Assembly: GCA_027081695.1 (NCBI GenBank)
Contig: JALWJI010000045.1
Coordinates: 1 to 5,595, forward strand
DNA from: Acidilobaceae archaeon
Lineage (GTDB): Archaea; Thermoproteota; Thermoprotei_A; Sulfolobales; Acidilobaceae
DNA: 5,595 nucleotides
Direction: 5' to 3'
The position numbers and the translations under genes are program-made. The notes beneath the pieces were generated by a model, which was not told where the DNA came from, made no database searches, and saw only the letters and a program-made list of their open reading frames with translations. Positions 1 through 5,560 of the stretch are shown here, piece after piece. Numbering within the stretch: the first letter of the stretch is position 1; each line of letters opens with the position of its first letter.

Positions 1-536
1 TGTATACTGTAGAAATACATAAAGAAGAAGCATTATCAGCGTTCCCCGGAAAAGCGGTGTCAGTATATCCATATGAATATATGATCGAGAGAATAGGGAT
101 AAACGGAGACTATGTTCTTCTTGCACCAGACGTTGGAGCTCTTAGAAGAGTAGAAAGGCTTGCCAAGAAGATAGGTGCACAGTACGATTACCTCATAAAG
201 AAGAGGGACCGAGTTACGGGAGAGATAATCGTAGAGCCCAAACATCTTAAAGTAAAGGAGAAGAAAGTAGTTATTGTCGATGACATTATAAGTACAGGGG
301 GGACAGTGAGTAAGGCTACAAGGCTCCTCCTAGATCAGGGAGCAGTAGAGGTATATGTCATGGTGGCGCACGCCCTTCTAGCAGGTAACGCTTTGGAGAA
401 ACTGGAAAAAGCAGGTGTAAGCAGGGTGTATGCTACAAATAGTCTTCCGCCGAGGGATGCAGGGCTAGTCGAGTACATTGATATAGCTCCTCTTCTAGCA
501 GAGGAAATCTCTAAGGAGCTAGGAAAAGATTACTAG
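1..536 (+). CDS. prs: Ribose-phosphate pyrophosphokinase (PRPP synthetase), C-terminal part; 5' end outside window
   Basis: Makes PRPP from ribose 5-phosphate and ATP in the cytoplasm, feeding nucleotide, histidine and tryptophan synthesis. The frame is open from base 3 with no stop, so the gene is cut by the window edge; the GTG at 57 lies inside conserved sequence and is not the true start. The 177 visible residues compare with roughly 285-290 in archaeal enzymes, so about the first 110 are missing. Visible family marks are an IHKEEALSAF segment near the left edge, an APDVGA stretch (fragment residues 41-46), the K-x-R catalytic-loop pair within KKRDR (66-70), the PRPP-binding loop VDDIISTGGT (92-101), and AHALLAG (122-128) with the following AG-V-R-V-YATNS strand. 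The metal-binding His of the N-terminal half is not visible. The stop overlaps the ribosome-binding site of the methyltransferase gene 10 bases downstream, so the two are probably co-transcribed. Family assignment is secure. Confidence 0.95.
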   Translation, partial: YTVEIHKEEALSAFPGKAVSVYPYEYMIERIGINGDYVLLAPDVGALRRVERLAKKIGAQYDYLIKKRDRVTGEIIVEPKHLKVKEKKVVIVDDIISTGGTVSKATRLLLDQGAVEVYVMVAHALLAGNALEKLEKAGVSRVYATNSLPPRDAGLVEYIDIAPLLAEEISKELGKDY

Positions 537-540
537 AGGA
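536..540 (+). promoter_or_regulatory. Shine-Dalgarno for the tRNA G10 methyltransferase
   Basis: GAGGA lies 6 bases before the ATG at 547 and begins on the last base of the prs stop codon. It matches the anti-SD of archaeal 16S rRNA and supports 547 as a start, coupled to the end of prs translation. An alternative start at 574 is discussed separately. Confidence 0.6.
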
Positions 541-547
541 TATATAA
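541..547 (+). promoter_or_regulatory. Possible internal TATA box ahead of the methyltransferase gene
   Basis: TATATAA sits directly before and into the 547 start codon. An archaeal TATA box initiates about 26 bases downstream of its centre, here near base 570, just ahead of the in-frame ATG at 574. This would give a nearly leaderless transcript for a protein starting at residue 10 of the longer form. It may also be chance AT-rich sequence in a short gap, so confidence is low. Confidence 0.3.
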
Positions 548-1599
548 TGGGAGCAGGTATTGGTAGAACTAAAATGATTAAATGCAAGACCCATTGCTAC
601 TATGCGATATTATCGGGAGAGCACCCTACTATTCCTCGAAGCGAGCTAGAAGCTATACTAGAAGTCGAAGCGAACTCGTATAGCATAGTTCGCTCGTTCG
701 ATGGAATAGTCATTTTTGAAGCCGAACTAGAGGAGCCAAAGATAGTCGTTGAGAGGGCAGGCTGGGTAAAAGAGATAGGTAGATTCCTAACCATTACCTC
801 AGCGGATACTGAAGCAATTGTAGAAGCAATCAAAGACATGAACGGTGTTTCCAAAATCTTATTCCGGAGATACAAGAGATACGGAGAACACGTCGATGAG
901 CGCGTGATAAAAGAAATGCAAAGAAGAGAATCTACGCGTTCAACAAAAAATAGAAGAGTGAGAGTATTTGTTACGGAAGGTATAACGGTTATCGGCATAC
1001 CAATAGCCGAGCTGGACACTAGGTCTCTCTATTATCGGAAGCCCGGAAAAAGACCCTTCTTTAAGCCCGGACCACTCAGTCCCCAGTTAACAAGAGCTAT
1101 GATAAACTTGTCTAGGCTGAAAAGGGGCGGCACGTTCCTGGACCCATTTTGTGGAACCGGAGGTTTTCCACTAGAAGCCTGCTTTATAGGAGCGTCGAAA
1201 TGTTTGTGCGGAGATATACTACGCGATATGGTGGAAGGCAGCAGACTCAATTTAGACCACTATGGTCTTGCTGATAGGGCTCTAGTAGTAGCCCATAATG
1301 CGTCTGCCCAGCCCTTTAAGGACCATTCTATCGACGCTATATCGACTGATCCCCCCTATGGTAGATCAACCACCACGAAGAGAAAAGGATACAGGGAAAT
1401 TATAGAGTTCTTCCTAAAGGAAGCCGAGAGAATTGCAAAGCCAAAAACATACATTGTCTATGCAGGTCCATTACAGTTCAAACCCTCAAATATAGCCGAA
1501 GACATGGGACTAATAGTCGTAGAAAGACATCATATGCATGTACACTCTACCTTAGTCAGGGAGATTGTGGTCGCTAGGCTCCCAGGACGAGGCGACTAG
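547..1599 (+). CDS. trmG10: tRNA (guanine(10)-N2)-dimethyltransferase, Trm-G10/Trm11 family
   Basis: SAM-dependent enzyme that in archaea methylates the exocyclic amine of G10 in tRNA to m2G/m22G, which helps correct folding. The 350 residues fit the family. The N-terminal half (about 50-155) is a THUMP-type tRNA-binding region. The C-terminal half is a Rossmann methyltransferase, preceded by the characteristic PGPLSPQLTRAMINLSR (174-190). SAM-binding motif I is DPFCGTGG (199-206), a motif II acidic residue is likely D223, and the amino-methylase motif is DPPYG (268-272) followed by RST. DPPYG marks methylation of an exocyclic nitrogen. All key motifs are intact. It starts 10 bases after prs with GAGGA well placed; the ATG at 574 (residue 10) is a serious alternative because family members usually begin close to the YAILSGEHPTIP segment. 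The RNase Z gene follows at 4 bases. A generic DNA/RNA N-methylase is less likely given the THUMP region and PGPLSPQ block. Confidence 0.9.
   Translation: MGAGIGRTKMIKCKTHCYYAILSGEHPTIPRSELEAILEVEANSYSIVRSFDGIVIFEAELEEPKIVVERAGWVKEIGRFLTITSADTEAIVEAIKDMNGVSKILFRRYKRYGEHVDERVIKEMQRRESTRSTKNRRVRVFVTEGITVIGIPIAELDTRSLYYRKPGKRPFFKPGPLSPQLTRAMINLSRLKRGGTFLDPFCGTGGFPLEACFIGASKCLCGDILRDMVEGSRLNLDHYGLADRALVVAHNASAQPFKDHSIDAISTDPPYGRSTTTKRKGYREIIEFFLKEAERIAKPKTYIVYAGPLQFKPSNIAEDMGLIVVERHHMHVHSTLVREIVVARLPGRGD
1589..1595 (+). promoter_or_regulatory. Shine-Dalgarno deciding the RNase Z start
   Basis: GAGGCGA, one mismatch from GAGGTGA, lies within the last codons of the methyltransferase gene and 8 bases before the ATG at 1604. 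It supports 1604 over the TTG at 1565, which would add 13 residues of non-family sequence and a 35-bp overlap. Confidence 0.6.
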
Positions 1600-1603
1600 A
1601 ATA

Positions 1604-2545
1604 ATGCCGCGGCGAATCGAAGTAGTATTCCTTGGAACCGGAGCGGCGGTGCCAACACTAGAAAGATACACGTCATCAATCCTAATCCGTGATTGGCACG
1701 GAAGAATGTTTCTTTTAGACGCGGGTGAAGGCGTGCAAAGGCGAATAATGGAAATAGGCATGTCTATCAATGATATCGATTACATAATGTTAACTCACTC
1801 GCATGGAGACCATATAAACGGCGTTGCAGGATTGCTTCAATCTATGAGCCTTCAGGGACGAAGGAGACCTATAACAATTGTCGGCTCAGAAGACTCTGTA
1901 TTCTTTGTCCGAGAAGTTCTAGAAGCTGAAAAACAATTACTGGGATATGAGGTCCTATACCTAACTATAAGTAACGGGGCAATTTTTGGAGAAACAATCC
2001 TAGACAGTAAGAGTGGCGATAAACTAGTACTCTCATGGTATAAGACATGCCATACAAAGGATTCTTATGGCTTCGTGTTAAAGTGGCTCATGAGACCGAG
2101 AATAGCTGGACACATAGAGAACATCTCTCCGCTAGACTGGAAGAGACTCATTAAAACAATACAAACCAAGCACGGATACACCCAGTTCAAAATATCGTAT
2201 ACTGGCGATACAAGACCCTGTCCTACAATAGTAGAGGCATCAAAAGAAGCATCCCTGCTCATACATGATTCAACGTTTACAAGCGAATATAGTAAGGAAG
2301 CACACGATCGAGGCCACAGCACGTCTACTGACTCGGCCAAAGCAGCGATAGAAGCCAACGTAGATGTGCTCGTTCTAACCCATATAAGCTCCAGGTACCG
2401 TGGATTCGAGGCCCGTAGACTCCTCGAGGAAGCCAGAAGGATATTTCCCAAGACAATACTGGCAAGAGACAAGATGAGATTAATGTTCGAGCCCCCTATT
2501 CGGGAGGTCGATCTATCTCAAACAAAGGTCTTCCTCGAACAGTAG
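1604..2545 (+). CDS. rnz: Ribonuclease Z (tRNA 3'-processing endonuclease), short form with divergent exosite
   Basis: Zinc-dependent metallo-beta-lactamase-fold nuclease expected to cut the 3' trailer from pre-tRNA. It has 313 residues from the ATG at 1604, close to the roughly 290-310 of short-form enzymes. Visible marks are FLGTGAAVP (9-17), DAGEGVQ (39-45), the metal motif HSHGDH (65-70), H150 (CHTKDSYGF, motif III), D202 (TGDTRPC, motif IV), HDSTF (221-225), RGHST with H238 (the HxT loop) and LTHISSRY with H260 (motif V). All expected zinc ligands and the HxT loop are present, so an active hydrolase is likely. Odd point: between motifs III and IV, where the tRNA-gripping exosite usually carries a Gly-Pro motif and a K-x-G-E/K-T-V stretch, only about 40 residues occur and no such motif is seen. 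It closes the prs-trmG10-rnz unit, and its last 50 bases overlap the convergent UPF0201 gene. A different RNA/DNA-acting enzyme of the same subfamily cannot be excluded. Confidence 0.87.
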   Translation: MPRRIEVVFLGTGAAVPTLERYTSSILIRDWHGRMFLLDAGEGVQRRIMEIGMSINDIDYIMLTHSHGDHINGVAGLLQSMSLQGRRRPITIVGSEDSVFFVREVLEAEKQLLGYEVLYLTISNGAIFGETILDSKSGDKLVLSWYKTCHTKDSYGFVLKWLMRPRIAGHIENISPLDWKRLIKTIQTKHGYTQFKISYTGDTRPCPTIVEASKEASLLIHDSTFTSEYSKEAHDRGHSTSTDSAKAAIEANVDVLVLTHISSRYRGFEARRLLEEARRIFPKTILARDKMRLMFEPPIREVDLSQTKVFLEQ

Positions 2546-2936
2546 GTGGGGCCAGCCAGTCAATAACCTTACGTGGATCAGGATGCTCTATAATTACCAT
2601 TATTGCCCCCAGAGGGGACTCATGATCTCCAGACACAAGACTTATCCTGCCGTTAAACATTGCCTGTTTATGAATATAGAAAACTATTTTATTATCCTGA
2701 ATTCCCTTCCGCATAACTTTTCTAGCAGCATCAAGGATTCTCTCTGTCCTCAACAAGTATCTGAATTTCTCTAAGCTTTTCAAACTATAAGCAGTAGCTA
2801 CCATTCTTTTATGGGCCTCGCTCCCCTCAATGACGATCGTATCGGGGTCGAAGAAGTTAAGTATAGCTTGTTTGACCTTATCTTGATCCTCTGTAGGCCT
2901 AATATCTGCCTCCACTACAACGCGTGTAACCGTCAC
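2496..2936 (-). CDS. UPF0201 family archaeal protein (putative RNA-binding, L5-like fold)
   Basis: Conserved archaea-restricted family (Pfam 'RNA_binding') of unproven function. Solved family members resemble ribosomal protein L5, and RNA binding has been questioned in the structural literature. The 146 residues match the family along their whole length: beta strand VVVEADI, PTED (14-17), KVKQAILNFF (20-29), SLEKFRYLLR (54-63), RILDAARKVMRKGI (66-79), FYIHKQAMFNG (87-97), SPLGAI (107-112) and DWLAPPT (126-132). Only the last dozen residues look like an extension. Start is GTG at 2936: GAGGTG stands 7 bases upstream, and the first residues form the expected opening strand. The gene therefore begins 38 bp inside the upstream kinase gene, implying translational coupling. 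Its 3' end overlaps the RNase Z gene on the other strand by 50 bp. Family is secure; biochemical role is unknown. Confidence 0.9.
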   Translation of the reverse strand: MTVTRVVVEADIRPTEDQDKVKQAILNFFDPDTIVIEGSEAHKRMVATAYSLKSLEKFRYLLRTERILDAARKVMRKGIQDNKIVFYIHKQAMFNGRISLVSGDHESPLGAIMVIIEHPDPRKVIDWLAPPTVRGRPLFEIDRPPE

Positions 2937-3483
2937 TTGAAAGCACCTCGATTATATTGTCCACGTTCTTGTAGAGATCCTTGAGATTTCCCTCATTAAC
3001 AATCATGAAGTCTGCCAAAGCTATTAATTCTCCTATTCCAAAGCTCAAATTATACCTATCTCTCAGAACAAAGTCTTCCCAACCCCTAATATCCCCGCGC
3101 CTGCCTCTCTCTATCATTCTCCTGTATCTTGTCATTGGAGAAGCGTGGACAGCTATGATACATAGTTCTCCAATATTGGCTAGTTCCCTTGCCTCATATA
3201 CGCTACGCATACCATCAACCACTACGCCTTCCAGCTTTTCTCTCTGAGACTCTATCTTCTTCCTAAGTAGTATCCCAACAGCGGCTAATCCCAGTTCCTC
3301 TCGTAGCTTCTTAGCGACGTACTCGATGTTTTCGGCAGTAAGCTCGAGCCCTCTGCTTCTTACTTCTTCGCGTACTATATCGCCCATGGAGTAGATAGGC
3401 CATCCTATTTTTTCGGATATCCTTTTTGCCACAATGCTTTTTCCAGAGCCCGGCATACCGGTCACAGATATCATTAGCACCAT
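2899..3483 (-). CDS. UPF0200 family P-loop nucleotide kinase-like protein
   Basis: Small archaeal P-loop protein related to adenylate/CMP kinases and dephospho-CoA kinase (sometimes annotated AAA-family ATPase or FlaR-like). Its substrate is unknown. The 194 residues show Walker A GMPGSGKS (9-16), an NMP-binding-like SMGDIVREEVRSRG (32-45), a Walker B-like strand VVVDGMRS (87-94), HASPMTRYRRMIERGRRGD (113-131) with an Arg-rich lid, and the family signature GIGELIALADFMIVNEG (149-165). Every catalytic-looking element is intact, so nucleotide binding and probably phosphotransfer are expected. ATG at 3483 has GGGAG 7 bases upstream and a TATA box about 43 bases upstream. It is the first gene of the leftward pair; its last 12 codons and stop overlap the UPF0201 gene. 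A dephospho-CoA kinase label is possible from fold similarity, but the family signature favours UPF0200, and archaeal CoA synthesis is known to use an unrelated GTP-dependent enzyme in several lineages. Confidence 0.9.
   Translation of the reverse strand: MVLMISVTGMPGSGKSIVAKRISEKIGWPIYSMGDIVREEVRSRGLELTAENIEYVAKKLREELGLAAVGILLRKKIESQREKLEGVVVDGMRSVYEARELANIGELCIIAVHASPMTRYRRMIERGRRGDIRGWEDFVLRDRYNLSFGIGELIALADFMIVNEGNLKDLYKNVDNIIEVLSSDGYTRCSGGRY
2944..2949 (-). promoter_or_regulatory. Strong Shine-Dalgarno for UPF0201, inside the kinase gene
   Basis: Read on the minus strand, GAGGTG is a near-perfect archaeal SD 7 bases ahead of the GTG at 2936. It decides this start, although it lies within kinase coding sequence, and indicates independent or coupled re-initiation on a shared mRNA. 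Confidence 0.75.
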
Positions 3484-3490
3484 TAAGCTT

Positions 3491-3495
3491 CTCCC
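3491..3495 (-). promoter_or_regulatory. Shine-Dalgarno for the UPF0200 kinase
   Basis: GGGAG on the minus strand lies 7 bases before the ATG at 3483. With the TATA box at 3523-3530 predicting initiation near 3500, the transcript would have a short leader just long enough to carry this site. Confidence 0.55.
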
Positions 3496-3522
3496 AGGCC
3501 TACTTTATGAACAAGTGGAAGG

Positions 3523-3530
3523 CTATAAGG
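3523..3530 (-). promoter_or_regulatory. TATA box of the leftward kinase-UPF0201 unit
   Basis: On the minus strand the sequence reads CCTTATAG. Its centre near 3526 predicts initiation about 26 bases on, near 3500, about 17 bases ahead of the kinase ATG and upstream of the GGGAG site. No clear purine-rich BRE is seen. An alternative minus-strand TATA, CTATAAAG within 3545-3552, would give a leader of about 40 bases. Confidence 0.5.
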
Positions 3531-3544
3531 TGATCCCTAACACC

Positions 3545-3552
3545 CTTTATAG
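3545..3552 (+). promoter_or_regulatory. TATA box of the thpR-cca unit
   Basis: CTTTATAG, centre near 3548, predicts initiation near 3575, leaving at most about 7 bases before the ATG at 3582. No SD lies at a usable distance (GGTGA at 3577-3581 abuts the start), so thpR is probably translated from a leaderless or near-leaderless mRNA, as is common for first genes of units in many Thermoproteota. Confidence 0.55.
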
Positions 3553-3581
3553 AAAGGAATAGGCCTTTAGAAAAACGGTGA

Positions 3582-4160
3582 ATGGAAGCCTTGACTAGAG
3601 AACTCCTAAGAATATTCATAGCAGTAGATGTAGAGGATCCTCTACTCGTCTCACGGCTAGAGAGGCTCAAAGATCTCATCATATCAACAGGCGTCCCAAT
3701 GAAACCTGTTGAAACCCAGAACTTTCACATAACTCTACGATTCATAGGTGAGTCGCCCCCAGATGTTGTTGAAAGAGTTCGTGAAGCACTATTATCATTG
3801 AAACGATCAAAGTTTAAGATAGTGTTCTCGGGTCTTGGTGCATTCCCATCCCCTATAAGGCCGAGAGTAGTATGGGTAGGAGTAACGGAGGGAGGAGAAG
3901 CACTAAAAGATATACGAGACGAGTTAGAAAGACATTTGCGCGCGATCGGTATACGTCCTGAAAGGCAGAGTTTTCACCCTCATGTCACTTTGGCACGGAT
4001 AAAGGGCTCACGTAACCTTCCACAGCTGCAAAGGATCCTAAACGAATACCAGGACTATCTTGTTGGAGAAATGATAGTCAAATATGTTAGATTGAAAAAG
4101 AGCACGTTAACTAGGAGGGGCCCGATATACGAGACTCTGGCCGAGGTAGAACTCGAATAA
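3582..4160 (+). CDS. thpR: RNA 2',3'-cyclic phosphodiesterase / 2'-5' RNA ligase-like protein
   Basis: Member of the 2H phosphoesterase superfamily (LigT/ThpR). It opens 2',3'-cyclic phosphate RNA ends to 2'-phosphates, and some members join tRNA halves by 2'-5' linkage in vitro; the physiological role in archaea is unsettled. The 192 residues are about the usual family length of 180-190. Both catalytic motifs are intact: H-I-T at 49-51 (FHITLRFIG) and H-V-T at 134-136 (HPHVTLARIK). Other family marks are the opening strand RIFIAVDV (10-17), GLGAFPSPIRPRVVWVGV (84-101) and the closing KKSTLTRRGPIYE (172-184). ATG at 3582 is the only suitable start; it adds about eight residues before the usual N-terminus. 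A TATA box about 33 bases upstream suggests a leaderless mRNA. cca follows after 23 bases on the same strand; thpR and cca are close neighbours in other archaea, consistent with a shared role at RNA 3' ends. Confidence 0.93.
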   Translation: MEALTRELLRIFIAVDVEDPLLVSRLERLKDLIISTGVPMKPVETQNFHITLRFIGESPPDVVERVREALLSLKRSKFKIVFSGLGAFPSPIRPRVVWVGVTEGGEALKDIRDELERHLRAIGIRPERQSFHPHVTLARIKGSRNLPQLQRILNEYQDYLVGEMIVKYVRLKKSTLTRRGPIYETLAEVELE

Positions 4161-4183
4161 GCGCTAATGGGCGTGTTATAGAT

Positions 4184-5560
4184 ATGGATAAGTGTCTTAT
4201 CAAAGGCGATTTCGAAGAAGTAGAATCTACTGTGTTAAGCCTAGTCAAGCCTTCATCACGCCAGATATTAATCCTAACATCATTCTTTAACTGGATCAGA
4301 AGAACCCTCCAACAATGTCTAGAGAAAAAAGGCATCAAAGCACGCATAGAGCTAGAAGGAAGCCTGGCAAAAGGCACAATCCTAAATGATAAGTGGGAAA
4401 TAGACGTCTTCGTAATATTCGAAGATAAAACAAAGGAATGGATCGAGAAAAAAGCTGAGGATCTATTAAAATCATGTATGAAAACAAACATGCCATACAC
4501 GATAAAGTACAGTCAACACCCATATATCACAGTCCAAGTGGCAGGACTCGAAGCCGACATTGTCCCTGTAGTCGACATAGAAAAGATACAGGGAGACGTA
4601 GGCGTCGAGAGAACACCTCTCCACACGAGATTCATGAAAAAGAATCTAACCAGAAAACACCAAGACGAAGCACGCCTCCTCAAGTCTTTCCTTAAAGGTA
4701 TAGGAGTGTATGGAGCTGAATCACACATACGAGGATTCTCAGGCTATCTCGCCGAAGTCCTTGTATATCACTATGGCAGTTTTAGAAACGTTCTCGAAGC
4801 AGCATCTAGCTGGAAACCCGGAACATATATTGATCCCATAGGCAACGCAGATCCACGCTTCCTAAGAGAAAAATATAAGGATTCGGTATTGATCGTGGTG
4901 GATCCTGTAGATCCTACTAGGAACGCCGCAGCCTCAGTCTCCATAGAAAGCCTCTCGAAATTCGTGATTGCTTCGAAGCTATATCTATCCCGGCCAAACA
5001 CTTCATTTTTCCATGTATGTGGATCTAAACTTGCCCATCTTCTCGGCTCGAAGACAATTCCCGGAACCTATCTCTTAAGAACGACTTGTGTTGCAGATCT
5101 CACAGAAACCCCACCTGAAATCATATGGTCGAAACTAGTAAAGATAGGCCGGATAACTTCTGATGTACTGTTAAAGAATGACGTACAAGTATATAGTGTA
5201 TTTATCGGGACTGACGAGGCCAAAACACTGGAACTATCGTTCCTGCTCGATAGATGCAAGCCAAAAGAACACGAGATAATGAGTGGTCCCACAGCATGGA
5301 TAAAGACGGAAAGTCTAATAAGGTTCTTTGAGAAACGCTCGAAAGAGAATAGCATTATAGTTTTTTCAAAAGACAGGATCCTGGGAATTAGACAAAGAAA
5401 AACCCCGGTTTCACCAGATCATATAGTTAATATTATCAGAAACGAGATCCGTGACGCGCGTTGCGAAGTTACATGTATGGGATGCGGCGATATTAGGGGA
5501 GAAGAATGCGATCCGACCCCTGTATGGATAAAGTATACATTGGAGACTCTCGGGCCCTGA
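4184..5560 (+). CDS. cca: CCA-adding enzyme (tRNA nucleotidyltransferase), archaeal class I
   Basis: Adds or repairs the 3'-terminal CCA of tRNA from CTP and ATP without a nucleic acid template. The 458 residues are slightly longer than the roughly 437 of the Archaeoglobus enzyme. The nucleotidyltransferase head shows GS at 59-60 followed by LAKGT, the catalytic carboxylates E72 and D74 (WEIDVFV) and D125 (EADIVPVVD); the E-x-D form is normal in archaeal enzymes. RTPLH (143-147), EARLLKSFLKGIGVYGAE (162-179), RGFSGYLAEVLVYHYGSF (183-200) and VVDPVDPTRNAAA (238-250) are diagnostic of the family's central domain. SGPTAWIKTESLIRFFEK (367-384) matches the C-terminal region. The last 35 residues hold four cysteines (427, 431, 434, 442) not recalled from well-known homologues. 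ATG at 4184 fits the family N-terminus, but no clear SD precedes it; it is probably expressed from the thpR promoter. Identity is secure. Confidence 0.96.
   Translation: MDKCLIKGDFEEVESTVLSLVKPSSRQILILTSFFNWIRRTLQQCLEKKGIKARIELEGSLAKGTILNDKWEIDVFVIFEDKTKEWIEKKAEDLLKSCMKTNMPYTIKYSQHPYITVQVAGLEADIVPVVDIEKIQGDVGVERTPLHTRFMKKNLTRKHQDEARLLKSFLKGIGVYGAESHIRGFSGYLAEVLVYHYGSFRNVLEAASSWKPGTYIDPIGNADPRFLREKYKDSVLIVVDPVDPTRNAAASVSIESLSKFVIASKLYLSRPNTSFFHVCGSKLAHLLGSKTIPGTYLLRTTCVADLTETPPEIIWSKLVKIGRITSDVLLKNDVQVYSVFIGTDEAKTLELSFLLDRCKPKEHEIMSGPTAWIKTESLIRFFEKRSKENSIIVFSKDRILGIRQRKTPVSPDHIVNIIRNEIRDARCEVTCMGCGDIRGEECDPTPVWIKYTLETLGP

Larger units (their letters stand above)
3496..3566. repeat. Inverted 7-bp repeat flanking the divergent promoters
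   Basis: AGGCCTA at 3496-3502 and TAGGCCT at 3560-3566 are perfect inverted copies placed either side of the two TATA boxes, with a centre near 3531. The left copy overlaps the predicted kinase transcription start; the right copy lies between the thpR TATA box and its predicted start, both typical positions for archaeal repressor sites. AGGCCT is itself palindromic and also occurs at 2895-2900 inside coding sequence, so chance is possible. Confidence 0.3.

Noticed and set aside
57..59. GTG at 57 as the start of a short phosphoribosyltransferase
   Set aside because: The frame is open to the window edge and the residues before it (IHKEEALSAF) match PRPP synthetase, so it is internal to a truncated gene.
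600..1019. 139-residue minus-strand open frame inside the methyltransferase gene
   Set aside because: Ser/Thr-rich, low-complexity translation with no recognisable motif, fully opposite a gene with intact motifs; an antisense shadow. The same holds for 2065-2472 and 4111-4500 on the minus strand.
1565..1603. TTG at 1565 as the RNase Z start
   Set aside because: It adds 13 residues with no family resemblance and overlaps the methyltransferase gene by 35 bp, while ATG at 1604 has an SD-like GAGGCGA 8 bases upstream and starts right at the first family strand.
2502..2508. GGGAGGT, a strong SD-like sequence near the end of rnz
   Set aside because: No start codon follows at a usable distance and the region is coding on both strands.
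3676..3682. Box C-like ATGATGA on the minus strand within thpR, as a possible C/D sRNA
   Set aside because: No CTGA box D or D' follows within about 80 bases on that strand.
4398..4406. Glu in place of the first catalytic Asp in the CCA enzyme (E-I-D)
   Set aside because: Archaeal class I CCA-adding enzymes normally carry Glu at this position, so the active site is not degraded.
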